Position numbers and translations under genes: made by a program
Part shown: positions 55,594 through 63,499 of the stretch, one piece after another
Numbering within the stretch: position 1 is the stretch's first letter
How the letters are laid out: each line of letters starts with the position of its first letter
Source: JANOYJ01 sp963792485
GTDB taxonomy: Bacteria > Pseudomonadota > Alphaproteobacteria > Rhizobiales > Rhizobiaceae
Reading direction: 5' to 3'
Assembly: GCA_963792485.1 (NCBI GenBank)
Contig: CAWBWL010000010.1
Span: 186,001-250,000 of the forward strand
Length of the DNA stretch: 64,000 bases
Notes under the pieces: model-generated
What the model saw: only the letters and a program-made list of their open reading frames with translations
Told to the model about the DNA's origin: nothing
Databases searched by the model: none

Positions 55594-56307
55594 TTATTCG
55601 ATGGACAGCTTGTAACCGATTCCGCGTACAGTTTGCAGATAGACCGGATTTGCCGGATCATGCTCGATCTTGCGGCGCAACCGGTTGATTTGCACGTCGA
55701 TTGTCCGTTCGCCAATTTCGGACTCTTCGCCCACCAATTCATAGCGCGGCACAGTTTCACCCGGTCTCTGGGCAAAGGTTGTCATAATCTCTTGCTCGCG
55801 GTCGGTCAGGCGGATGACATCAGCACCCCTCTTTAATTCGCGCTTGACGATGTTGAAGGCAAAGCCTCCGAAGATGATCTGTTCGAGCTTTGGTTTTGAC
55901 GGCGCGCCGCCGCGTCGCAATATGCTGTTGATGCGCAAGATGAGCTCACGCGGATCGAACGGCTTGGCAAGGTAGTCATCCGCGCCTGCCTCTAGACCCT
56001 TGATGCGCATGTCGGTTTCCGACAATGCGGTCAGCATCAGTATCGGCACTTCCTTGGTTTCCCGCAGTGACTTGGTCAGGTCAATGCCGGTTTCCCCCGG
56101 CATCATGACGTCAAGGACCATCAGGTCGAAATCCAGGCCCTCAAGCTTTCGCCGGGCCTCTGCGGCGGTCGCTGCAACGGTAACCCGGTAACCCTTCTCT
56201 GTCAGATACTGGTGCAACAAATTTCTGATGCGCGTGTCGTCATCTACCACAAGCAGATGTGCGGCGTCATCGTCCAGAGGCGAATTGTCAGCTTGCGGTT
56301 CGGCCAT
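55594..56307 (-). CDS. OmpR-family response regulator (PetR-like)
   Basis: 237 residues. Receiver domain with acidic pocket D22/D23 and phospho-acceptor D66 (LDVMMPGETG), conserved Lys in LAKPFDP, then a winged-helix DNA-binding domain (VIRLTDREQEIMTTFAQRPG to VQINRLRRKIEHDP). I use the third in-frame ATG (56307), which has GGAG six bases upstream. It overlaps the MarR gene by 20 bases, so the two are co-translated. The pairing with a MarR gene is that of petP-petR of Rhodobacter capsulatus, where they act on the cytochrome bc1 operon. Confidence 0.9.
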   Translation of the reverse strand: MAEPQADNSPLDDDAAHLLVVDDDTRIRNLLHQYLTEKGYRVTVAATAAEARRKLEGLDFDLMVLDVMMPGETGIDLTKSLRETKEVPILMLTALSETDMRIKGLEAGADDYLAKPFDPRELILRINSILRRGGAPSKPKLEQIIFGGFAFNIVKRELKRGADVIRLTDREQEIMTTFAQRPGETVPRYELVGEESEIGERTIDVQINRLRRKIEHDPANPVYLQTVRGIGYKLSIE

Positions 56308-56812
56308 GTTCATCTCCATGCCTGGCGTTGATTTGCCCCCGCAATTCCTGATCGACCATGGCCCTCAGAAAGCCTTCAATTTTATCCGTATTCTCCCAGC
56401 CAATTTCGTCAAACGCCCTTGCAATGCGCTTCGACTGTAGCCTGGTGAGCGAGGCCGTCAGCTCGCGGCCTTTTTGGCTCAAATGCAGCTCTCGTTGGCG
56501 CCGGTCCTTTGCGCCGTGCACCTGATAGATATGGCCCGTGTCGATCAATTCCTTCAACACTCGTGCGAGACTCTGCTTGGTGATTTTCAAAATCTCAAGA
56601 AGCTCAGCGACTGTCAGGCCGGGCTTGCGGTTGGCGAAATGCAAGACGCGATGATGGGCCCGGCCAAATCCCAGCTCGACCAGAAGCGCGTCGGCATCAC
56701 CGGTGAAGTCGCGATAGGCAAAGAAAAGGAGTTCGATCAGCTTGATGTGCCTGTCAGCGGACCGGCTGTGCGCCTCCAACGGCGGCGCGGGCACATCGCG
56801 TGATTGGGACAT
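56288..56812 (-). CDS. MarR-family regulator (PetP-like)
   Basis: 174 residues. The winged helix is clear (LTVAELLEILKITKQSLARV, then GHIYQVHGAKDRRQRELHLS with the wing D-RR). The start at 56812 (MSQSRDVPAP) follows ggagcctcg. It is the first gene of a MarR - response regulator - kinase operon and is divergent from ilvE with 219 bases between. By position and order it corresponds to petP of Rhodobacter capsulatus; sequence-level orthology was not tested. Confidence 0.88.
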   Translation of the reverse strand: MSQSRDVPAPPLEAHSRSADRHIKLIELLFFAYRDFTGDADALLVELGFGRAHHRVLHFANRKPGLTVAELLEILKITKQSLARVLKELIDTGHIYQVHGAKDRRQRELHLSQKGRELTASLTRLQSKRIARAFDEIGWENTDKIEGFLRAMVDQELRGQINARHGDEHGRTAS

Positions 56813-56908
56813 AGGGCGAGGCTCCAAATTATGTCAGCACTATTGACTTATTTTCGTGCCGTTGTAAATTTCAACTCCAGTCTTGGCTATATTTTGACGG
56901 AAACGCAA

Positions 56909-56931
56909 AGCCAAACGCCCTTTGTTTGGCT
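56909..56931. promoter_or_regulatory. Inverted repeat in the MarR-ilvE intergenic region
   Basis: Perfect 8-bp arms AGCCAAAC (56909-56916) and GTTTGGCT (56924-56931), 7-base loop, followed by ggttttg. It could be an operator for the MarR protein or, in the ilvE direction, a weak intrinsic terminator or leader hairpin. Confidence 0.45.
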
Positions 56932-57031
56932 GGTTTTGTCGATTTTCAAACAAATGTGCCGCAAACCGGGCTTTGCTTGCAGGCAAGCCAGAATATGGCC
57001 GCGCGAGACGGCCGCCTTTTGGAGAAAATAA

Positions 57032-57913
57032 ATGGCTACGATTCCCTTTGATCAGCTCGACGGCATGATCTGGATGAACGGCGAACTCATTCCGTCCAGG
57101 GAAGCGAAGACCCATGTGCTCACGCATGGCCTTCACTACGGCTCTTCAGTTTTTGAAGGCGAGCGGGCCTATGGCGGCGCAATTTTCAAGAGCCGCGAAC
57201 ATTCCGAGCAATTCCACAAGTCCGCGGAGTATCTCGATTTCACCATTCCTTACTCAGTTGACGATCTCATTGCCGCCAAAGACTCGGTCGTGGAGGCCAA
57301 TGGCTTTCAGAATTGCTATGTGCGTCCGGTTGCCTTCCGCGGCAGCGAGATGATGGCCGTCTCAGCCCAACATGCCAAGATACATGTCGCCATCGCGGTC
57401 TGGGACTGGCCATCAATGTTTGATGTCGCCCAGAAGATGAAAGGAATTCGCCTCGACGTTGCCGAATACCGCCGGCCCGACCCGCTGACGATTCCATGCT
57501 TTTCCAAGGCCGCCGGTCTCTACATGATTTGCACCATTTCAAAACACCGCGCTGAACGTCGCGGCTATGCGGATGCGATGATGCTGGACTGGCAGGGGCG
57601 CGTCGCCGAGTGCACCGGCGCAAACATTTTCTTCACGCGAGATGGCGCGCTGCACACGCCAATCGCGGATTGTTTCCTTGATGGCATAACGCGCCGTACC
57701 GTGATTGACCTTGCCAAGCGCCGTGATTTTGAAGTCATTGAGCGGCGCATCATGCCGGACGAGCTTGAGACCTTCAATGAATGCTTCATTTGCGGCACGG
57801 GCGCGGAAGTCACGCCTGTTTCAGAGATCGGGTCTTATAAATTCACTCCCGGAAATATCTCGAAGACGCTCCTTGAAGACTACACGGCGGAAGTGCACCC
57901 CAAAGCGGCTTGA
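57032..57913 (+). CDS. ilvE: Branched-chain amino acid aminotransferase
   Basis: A 293-residue PLP enzyme (class IV) that makes or degrades Leu, Ile and Val. Blocks: HVLTHGLHYGSSVFEGERAY, FSKAAGLYMICTISKHRAER with the PLP-binding Lys, RVAECTGANIFFTRDG, and FICGTGAEVTPVSEIG at the end. The start has gga at good spacing (ttttggagaaaataa). In many rhizobia ilvE is next to the same MarR and two-component genes. Its 219-base leader holds several short inverted repeats. Confidence 0.95.
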   Translation: MATIPFDQLDGMIWMNGELIPSREAKTHVLTHGLHYGSSVFEGERAYGGAIFKSREHSEQFHKSAEYLDFTIPYSVDDLIAAKDSVVEANGFQNCYVRPVAFRGSEMMAVSAQHAKIHVAIAVWDWPSMFDVAQKMKGIRLDVAEYRRPDPLTIPCFSKAAGLYMICTISKHRAERRGYADAMMLDWQGRVAECTGANIFFTRDGALHTPIADCFLDGITRRTVIDLAKRRDFEVIERRIMPDELETFNECFICGTGAEVTPVSEIGSYKFTPGNISKTLLEDYTAEVHPKAA

Positions 57914-58076
57914 GTTGGCACTCTGGCAAGAACTGCCCGAAAATTAACCGTGTTTAGAAACGAACCGGTTGTTTTGGTTAACAAAATGTCAATCTTGTTT
58001 GACTTTCGTCTTATTCCGGCGTTCATTCCGCCGCGCGACAGCAGTCGCTCGGGGAAACAAAACGGGATTCGAAAAT

Positions 58077-58367
58077 ATGGAAACTCTCCTTCCAATCATC
58101 ATTCAGGCGATTTCCGGTGCGGCCGGTGGCGGCATCATCGGCAACCTCGTCAAGAGCGCAGGCATGGCATTGCTGCCGAAGCTCATTGCGGGGGCTCTGG
58201 GCGGCGTTGGCGGCGGTCAGCTGCTTGGCGGCGCGCTGGGCGGTATGCTGGGCGGTGACGCGGCCGGCGGCATGGATATCGGCAATATTCTCGGTCAGGT
58301 CATCAGCGGCGGCGCCGGCGGCGGTATATTGACCGCCTTGGCCGGTATGGTCATGGGCCGCAAGTAA
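58077..58367 (+). CDS. Gly-rich hydrophobic small protein
   Basis: 96 residues, nearly all Gly, Ala, Leu, Ile and Met in a GALGGVGGGQLLGGALGG-like pattern with one charged patch (VKSAG near the start). No signal peptide is clear. Conserved-looking start METLLPIIIQAISGAAGGGI. Such proteins occur in rhizobia without known function; Gly-zipper helices that oligomerise in membranes are a possibility. A clear terminator hairpin follows it. Confidence 0.68.
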   Translation: METLLPIIIQAISGAAGGGIIGNLVKSAGMALLPKLIAGALGGVGGGQLLGGALGGMLGGDAAGGMDIGNILGQVISGGAGGGILTALAGMVMGRK

Positions 58368-58395
58368 GTTCATCGCTTCACATTGAAGTTTTCTG

Positions 58396-58421
58396 ACGGG
58401 CGGGTATACCCCGCCCGTTTT
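58396..58421 (+). terminator. Rho-independent terminator after the Gly-rich gene
   Basis: ACGGGCGGG (58396-58404) and CCCGCCCGT (58410-58418), 9-bp stem, loop TATAC, followed by TTTC. It lies 29 bases after the stop and 19 bases before the MBL gene start. Confidence 0.75.
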
Positions 58422-58439
58422 CATTTGGAGAAGTATGCA

Positions 58440-59081
58440 ATGGGCCAGCTCAGCGCAGTCATTGTGCCGGTGACACCGTTTCAGCAAAACTGCACAATCC
58501 TCTTTGATCTGGAATCAAAACGTGGCGTGGTCGTTGACCCCGGCGGCGATGTGCCGAAAATCCTGGCTGCGCTTGAGACCAACAAAATCGCCGTTGAGGC
58601 GATTTGGATCACGCATGGGCATCTTGATCATGCAGGCGGGGCCATGGAGCTGAAAGAGAAGCTCGGCGTTTCCATCATCGGTCCGCATATCGCGGACAAA
58701 TTCATTCTGGAAAATATCGAATCTCGTTCAGCAGCATTTGGTGCGCCGGGGCAGATGCACAATTGTACTCCTGATCAATTTCTCGAAGAAGGCGACGAAA
58801 TCGCTTTTGGCACGCATGAATTTGAAGTTCTGCACTGCCCAGGGCACTCACCGGGCCATGTGGTGTTCTACAATCGCAAGGTGGCTTTCGCCCATGTCGG
58901 CGATGTGCTTTTCAGCGGCTCAATCGGGCGCACCGATCTACCCGGCGGAGATCATGCCACGCTTATCAGGTCAATCAAGGAAAAGCTCTTGCCGCTTGGT
59001 GATGACATCGGATTCATCTGTGGGCATGGGCCCGGCGGGAACTTCGGTGTGGAACGGCGCAACAATCCGTTCCTCACCTGA
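58440..59081 (+). CDS. MBL fold hydrolase (glyoxalase II-like)
   Basis: 213 residues. The zinc motif THGHLDHAG lies at about residues 58-66, with a further His in HCPGHSPGH and Asp in HVGDVLFSGSIGRTDLPGG. This is the YcbL/glyoxalase II-like branch that hydrolyses thioesters. The start at 58440 (MGQLSAVIVPVTPF) has ggag 9 bases upstream. The gene follows a terminator, so it should have its own promoter or some read-through. Confidence 0.9.
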   Translation: MGQLSAVIVPVTPFQQNCTILFDLESKRGVVVDPGGDVPKILAALETNKIAVEAIWITHGHLDHAGGAMELKEKLGVSIIGPHIADKFILENIESRSAAFGAPGQMHNCTPDQFLEEGDEIAFGTHEFEVLHCPGHSPGHVVFYNRKVAFAHVGDVLFSGSIGRTDLPGGDHATLIRSIKEKLLPLGDDIGFICGHGPGGNFGVERRNNPFLT

Positions 59082-59089
59082 ATATGGCC

Positions 59090-59530
59090 TTAGCCGACAA
59101 CACAAAAGTGGTCACGTCCGTCATACCCGCGGTAGGTGCCGGTGTTGGCGTTAAATGAGCGGTAACGGTTCGAGCAATAGCGGAACCATTCGCGCGACCA
59201 AGGCTCATAGCTCGCCTCATAGTCGCGGTAGTAAACCACTTTCGGATGACGCAGCGGAGGGCGTATGACGCGCGGGCGCGGCTGTTCTGGGTAATAGTCC
59301 ACATCCGGATCGATATAGTCAGGCTCGTTATAGATCACGCGCGAATCCCTGCGCTCATTCATCGAGCCGATGATGAGCGCGCCTGTGGCCAACCCCAAGG
59401 CTCCAAGGATCAGAGCCTCGTCGTTGATGCGGTGATGGCGGCGGTGGTCAGCGCTTGCCTGCGAAACGGGCGCAAAAGCGGCAGCGGCTGTGGCGAGGCC
59501 GAGAATGGCGGTTCTGGCGAAACGATTCAT
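59090..59530 (-). CDS. BA14K family protein
   Basis: 146 residues. Residues 1-27 form a signal peptide (ATAAAAFAPVSQASA, cleavage after ASA). A hydrophobic stretch (LILGALGLATGALIIG) follows, then the family C-terminus with REWFRYCSNRYRSFNANTGT and YRGYDGRDHFC. BA14K is an immunoreactive Brucella protein with lectin-like activity; the family is restricted to the Rhizobiales, which helps place the organism. Periplasmic or outer surface. Confidence 0.92.
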   Translation of the reverse strand: MNRFARTAILGLATAAAAFAPVSQASADHRRHHRINDEALILGALGLATGALIIGSMNERRDSRVIYNEPDYIDPDVDYYPEQPRPRVIRPPLRHPKVVYYRDYEASYEPWSREWFRYCSNRYRSFNANTGTYRGYDGRDHFCVVG

Positions 59531-59645
59531 GAGTTTCTCCTTTGAAACAGAATTTCCAACGGAGGTTTCTCCGCGATGATGTCGTTTTAATGATTGGCAG
59601 ATGAACCGGGGCTGAACCGCTGCGCCCGGTTATCGCCGTAATACC

Positions 59646-60503
59646 TCATCGGTTCTTGGTGACCAGGCACGCCCCGCCGGACGAGCGCAGGGTTGCGCAG
59701 ATTCGGTCGGCCTCGGCACGGGAGTCCGCGCCGATGCGCACGGCAAATAAGGAGCGGCGGCCAATGGGTGTGCGCACGCGGCTAACGACAGGCCGGTACT
59801 TGCCCAGAATGCCGGGATGCGCCCGCTTTTCGCGCTCCCATTGCTTCAGCGCCGCACCCTGGCGGAAATTGCCTGCGACCTGAATGCCCCATGGCTTGCG
59901 CTTAACGCGGGACATGGCGACAGTAGCGGCTGCGATGACCGGCAGTTTCCGGCAGGCCTCGTCAAAAGTCAGCTTCTTGTCGAGCGGTCGCGCTTCGATT
60001 TCGTTCTCGCGTGCCGAGAAATGATCCGCTGATCTGCCGGTGATATCGAGAACATAGTCCTCGGTCTCAAGCGGCAGCAGTCCGCCATTTGACAGCCAGC
60101 GCGCCACACGCGTTTCTCCTCCATTATAGGCCGCAGCGGCAAGACCCCAATTGCCGAAGCCGGACTTAAGTCTGGCGAGATATGCCGCAGAGGCCGGGAT
60201 TGCCTGATCAATGTCGAACGGATCGGCAAGACCCACAATCTTCGCCGTGCCCGGCATGAACTGCGCTATGCCTTCGGCGCCTACGGGCGAAACGGCATTG
60301 TGGTCAAACCGGCTCTCTTTCCAGATGAGCCTTGCAAAGTAGTCGCGTGGAAGTCCGTTTGCATCGGCTTCTTTTGCTATCAGCGTGCAGATGCGGTCGA
60401 TAGTGACTTTCGGCGCTTCCGCCGCCTTTGGCTGCGGCTCCGCCCTTGCGGCCGATACAAGGCCGATCAATAGGAATATTGCAGCACCAGAGCGAGTCAT
60501 CAT
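59646..60503 (-). CDS. Lytic transglycosylase with SPOR-like tail
   Basis: 285 residues. A signal peptide is likely (residues ~1-21, cleavage after ARA). The SLT domain has catalytic E63 in WKESRFD, then AVSPVGAEGIAQFMPGTA and GLAAAAYNGGETRV. The C-terminal ~40 residues (RRSLFAVRIGADSRAEADRI, then GGACLVTK) look like a SPOR-type repeat that binds denuded peptidoglycan. It cuts glycan strands in the periplasm. Confidence 0.9.
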   Translation of the reverse strand: MMTRSGAAIFLLIGLVSAARAEPQPKAAEAPKVTIDRICTLIAKEADANGLPRDYFARLIWKESRFDHNAVSPVGAEGIAQFMPGTAKIVGLADPFDIDQAIPASAAYLARLKSGFGNWGLAAAAYNGGETRVARWLSNGGLLPLETEDYVLDITGRSADHFSARENEIEARPLDKKLTFDEACRKLPVIAAATVAMSRVKRKPWGIQVAGNFRQGAALKQWEREKRAHPGILGKYRPVVSRVRTPIGRRSLFAVRIGADSRAEADRICATLRSSGGACLVTKNR

Positions 60504-60542
60504 GCAGGCTATATGACGCTATTCCGCTCAGCCGCCAAGCGG

Positions 60543-60758
60543 TCAGATCACCGACAGATTGACGGCTTTGGGACCCTTGCCACGTTTGTCAGGCTCAGTG
60601 TCGAACTCGACTTTCTGGCTGTCTGCAAGGCCGGAAAGGCCGGATGCCTGCACTGCGGATATGTGAACGAAAACATCAGCCCCGCCGCCGTCGGGCGTAA
60701 TAAAGCCGAAGCCCTTGTCATTATTGAAGAATTTGACCGTGCCCTTCATCTGGCCCAT
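60543..60758 (-). CDS. Cold-shock domain protein
   Basis: 71 residues with a complete cold-shock domain: GTVKFFNNDKGFGFITPDGG (RNP1 KGFGFI) and DVFVHISAV (RNP2 VFVHIS). Binds single-stranded RNA/DNA. Start at 60758 follows agaggataag; an ATG three codons on is also possible. Its 281-base leader, after the DUF1344 gene, is long enough for the temperature-sensing 5' UTR known in some csp genes, but I see no defined structure. Confidence 0.93.
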   Translation of the reverse strand: MGQMKGTVKFFNNDKGFGFITPDGGGADVFVHISAVQASGLSGLADSQKVEFDTEPDKRGKGPKAVNLSVI

Positions 60759-61039
60759 GACTCGCTTATCCTCTTGAAGTCAATGATACTGCCTTCCCAA
60801 CCGAGACACATGTCCATCCGGTTTTGGGACTTTATGATACTTGGCGACGCCATTAAACTCTTCTGGCAAAGCCGACCTTCCTGACCCTGGAGCGAATATC
60901 TGCCCCAACGTCATATGTGTCGGCGATTTTTGTGATTTGCGCAAGAAAAACTTGGGCGGTCCCGCATATGACAGAACCGCCTGTGCAGAGGCGTCAATCC
61001 CGCCTCCGGGATGGGCTCCGTTACTCAACAAACGACGTA

Positions 61040-61285
61040 TTACATGGTCTCGAGAGCGACAGCCGATGCTTCCTTGGTCGTGTCGTCAAAGGTTACCTTG
61101 ACCTTCGCACCAGTGATCAGACCCGTAGTGGTCACGCCATCAGCCACTTTGTAGACGGTCCCATCTTCAAGGGTAAGCGTTTTGGTTGAATCTTCGTACA
61201 TTTTGACGACGCCGCTTACTTCGCCCGCGAAAGCGGAAACAACGAAAGCGGATGAGAGGGCAATAGCGGTAAACAGCTTCTTCAT
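61040..61285 (-). CDS. DUF1344 secreted protein, copy 2
   Basis: 81 residues: signal peptide of ~20 residues (FTAIALSSAFVVSAFAGE) and a small beta-rich domain (LTLEDGTVYKVADGVTTTGL, then AKVKVTFDD). Paralogue of the gene at 61474, with similar length and the same motifs. DUF1344 has no known role and is found mainly in rhizobia. Promoter region unclear. Confidence 0.88.
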   Translation of the reverse strand: MKKLFTAIALSSAFVVSAFAGEVSGVVKMYEDSTKTLTLEDGTVYKVADGVTTTGLITGAKVKVTFDDTTKEASAVALETM

Positions 61286-61400
61286 GACGTGCTCCTTGGA
61301 GAGTTTTCGCCCCGGCGCGCTTTATGCGCTGCCGGACTTCACCGCCAATAAACAGAGCTTGAGAGCATTGGTTCCACAGGCGCACGTTTTTCTACGTGCA

Positions 61401-61437
61401 AAAGAAAACGCGCATCCGGATGGGCCGGACGCGCGTT
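61401..61437 (-). terminator. Rho-independent terminator between the DUF1344 genes
   Basis: In the minus direction AACGCGCGTCCGG, loop CCCAT, CCGGATGCGCGTT: a 13-bp stem with one G-T wobble, followed by TTCTTT. It ends transcription of the gene at 61474, so the two DUF1344 genes are separate units. Confidence 0.85.
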
Positions 61438-61473
61438 CGGGATTAGTCTGCGTGGGGGACGCAGAGTAATCCT

Positions 61474-61719
61474 TTACATCTTGGCAACGTCAACAGCCGT
61501 TGCCGCCTTGGTCGCGTCATCAAAGGTCACCTTGACCTTCGCACCGGCGACAATCGCGTCGGCAACCACGCCTTCGGCAAGCACATAGGCCGAACCGTCT
61601 TCCAGTGTCACGGTCTTGGTGGCTGCATCAAAAGTTTTGACGACGCCTTCGACCTCGCCCGCAAAGGCAGCGGAGACGAGCGCGGCGGTGGCGGCAAGCG
61701 TTGCGAGAATCTTGTTCAT
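61474..61719 (-). CDS. DUF1344 secreted protein, copy 1
   Basis: 81 residues with a signal peptide (ATLAATAALVSAAFAGE) and the same domain as the next copy (VTLEDGSAYVLAEGVVADAI, then AKVKVTFDDATKAATAVD). The start at 61719 is preceded by a gaaaggacac site. About 60% of positions appear alike to the copy at 61040 by eye, which indicates an old tandem duplication. A strong terminator follows. Confidence 0.88.
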   Translation of the reverse strand: MNKILATLAATAALVSAAFAGEVEGVVKTFDAATKTVTLEDGSAYVLAEGVVADAIVAGAKVKVTFDDATKAATAVDVAKM

Positions 61720-61947
61720 GATCGTGTCCTTTCACAAATTCGTCCGGTCACGAGGTCCTTGTTTCGGTTGTTCAAGGGCTCTCCGGACTGGCGGAGTGAT
61801 AGACCCGACCAACGCTGCTCAGCAAGTCACAAAATATAAATTTAATCAATCTTTTCAATGACATAATCTTGTCACATTGAAAAGGCGATGGCCATTTTTC
61901 GGCCTTGTTTTGGGCTTGCGGGAGGCAGTGCTACAGGTGGCTTCAAT

Positions 61948-62880
61948 TCAACCGCGAAGCAGAACAGCGCCTGGCAGAATTTCGAACGTTGCCGGAATTC
62001 TGCCAACTGCTTCACCGTCGATCTCGATCATTGCATCGCCGGGTGAACCACCGTTCGCAGGCGTCACTGAAAGCTGCATGCCGCGCAGAATTGTGACGAC
62101 AGGATGGTCAGTGTGTCTGCCGCTGTAGACTAGACGCAGATCGCGGATAAGCGTCGTCTTTGCCGCACCCCGAAAGATGACGAACTCGAGCATCCCGTCG
62201 TCGAGGCGGGCTTCCGGTGCGATCATCATGCCACCACCGAAAAAACGGCCGTTGGCCGCCGCGACGACGGCGATTGACGCATCGAAAGACGGCTCTCGGT
62301 CGAGACTGATCGAAACTTCTTGAAAGCGGTAGCGGATAAGTTCGCGCACGGTGTGTAGATAGAAGAGCACCTTGCCGGGCAAGCGACTCTCTCCCCTTGC
62401 CTTGTTGACCGCAAGCGCCGTCGCGCCGGAAAGGCCAAGGCTTGCCACATTGACGAAGTTCCGGGAAACACTTGCACCTGACTGATCAATCAATGTCACG
62501 CGACCGGCATCAATCCATCTGCCTTGGCTTGTGGCAATACGTTCGATCTGTCCTTCCAGCGTGTCGGCCACTCCTGCAGTTCGCGCGAAGTCGCATCCGG
62601 TACCGGCAGAAATGATGCCGAGGGCAGGGCGCATCGTGACACCAGCCTGCAGTATGCCATCGACCGTCTCGCTGATTGTGCCATCTCCGCCAATCGCAAT
62701 GATAAGGTCGAACGCATCTGCGCTCATTTCGCGCGCGAGGCGCGCAGCGTCACCTGGTCCAGTCGTCCTGCAAATTGCCGGATCGCGAAAACGGTCGCGC
62801 AGCAGCGCTTCTATCCTCTGCCATTCGGCTTCCGGTCGGCGCGCGCCTGCGGAAGGATTGATGATAACACCCGCCTTCAT
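61948..62880 (-). CDS. Diacylglycerol kinase family (YegS-like) lipid kinase
   Basis: 310 residues. The catalytic domain starts VIINPSAGARRPEAEW and has the nucleotide motif GGDGTISETVDGIL, then GTGCDFARTAGV, with a beta-sandwich C-terminal domain (MVEIDGEAVGRIPATFEI-like ending). It phosphorylates diacylglycerol or a related lipid; the exact lipid is unknown. The start at 62880 (MKAGVIINPSAG) fits the family; upstream ATG codons add an unrelated stretch. Confidence 0.9.
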   Translation of the reverse strand: MKAGVIINPSAGARRPEAEWQRIEALLRDRFRDPAICRTTGPGDAARLAREMSADAFDLIIAIGGDGTISETVDGILQAGVTMRPALGIISAGTGCDFARTAGVADTLEGQIERIATSQGRWIDAGRVTLIDQSGASVSRNFVNVASLGLSGATALAVNKARGESRLPGKVLFYLHTVRELIRYRFQEVSISLDREPSFDASIAVVAAANGRFFGGGMMIAPEARLDDGMLEFVIFRGAAKTTLIRDLRLVYSGRHTDHPVVTILRGMQLSVTPANGGSPGDAMIEIDGEAVGRIPATFEILPGAVLLRG

Positions 62881-62950
62881 CGCCACTCCCCGGAAGAACA
62901 CCCTTCCTGTTTTACTCAGCAGTTCCGGTTCCATGCAACGCGCCCGCCGG

Positions 62951-63478
62951 TCAAAACTTCGCGTTCAGCTTTGTCATTGTGTTCCAGTTACGCGCCGTGC
63001 CGCGCGCGCCAAGTCTGCGCTCAATCACGGAAGGTGTCAGTTTGGAGTGGCCGACATCAACCGGATAGTCGATGTAAATGTCTCTGCCGTTTGCAATGAT
63101 GCGCTCCGGCCCTGGCCAGGCCTCAAGCGCTTGTGCGTCCACCGCTTTGTCCAAGATCAGCACCAAAAGATGATTTGGATGCGCCTGCGCCGCCTCCGGC
63201 ATCGGATTGGCCGAAAGAATTGCTGCGATCTCGCCTTTCGTCCGCACATAGGCCTCGTTGCCAAGCCCGAAGGACGACACCACTCCGGAAATCTTGCCCA
63301 GAATGTCTCTCTCGCTCGCGAGCGAGGTGAACAACAGATTGCCGGTCGCAATGAACGTCTTTGCGTTCGCCAATCCGGCGCCAGCGCACGCGTCCCTCAA
63401 TGCTGTCATGGGCATGACCTTGTGGGTTGCCGGACCGATGGCCCGCAGGAACGCAACGTGGGTGTAGCCCTCCGCCAT
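62951..63478 (-). CDS. DUF1697 domain-containing protein
   Basis: 175 residues with the DUF1697 pattern: YTHVAFLRAIGPATHKVMPM, TALRDACAGAGLANAKTFIA and TGNLLFTS at the N-terminus, and a C-terminal SKLTPSVIERRLGARGTARN-WNTMTKL. The fold is known but not the role. It lies 21 bases downstream of the MauE/DoxX-like gene on the same strand. Confidence 0.9.
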   Translation of the reverse strand: MAEGYTHVAFLRAIGPATHKVMPMTALRDACAGAGLANAKTFIATGNLLFTSLASERDILGKISGVVSSFGLGNEAYVRTKGEIAAILSANPMPEAAQAHPNHLLVLILDKAVDAQALEAWPGPERIIANGRDIYIDYPVDVGHSKLTPSVIERRLGARGTARNWNTMTKLNAKF

Positions 63479-63499
63479 GACCTCGCGTCCTGCCTTCTG

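Noticed and set aside
60997..61012. ATCCCG / CGGGAT hairpin downstream of the second DUF1344 gene as a terminator
   Set aside because: Only 6 bp and no T tract.
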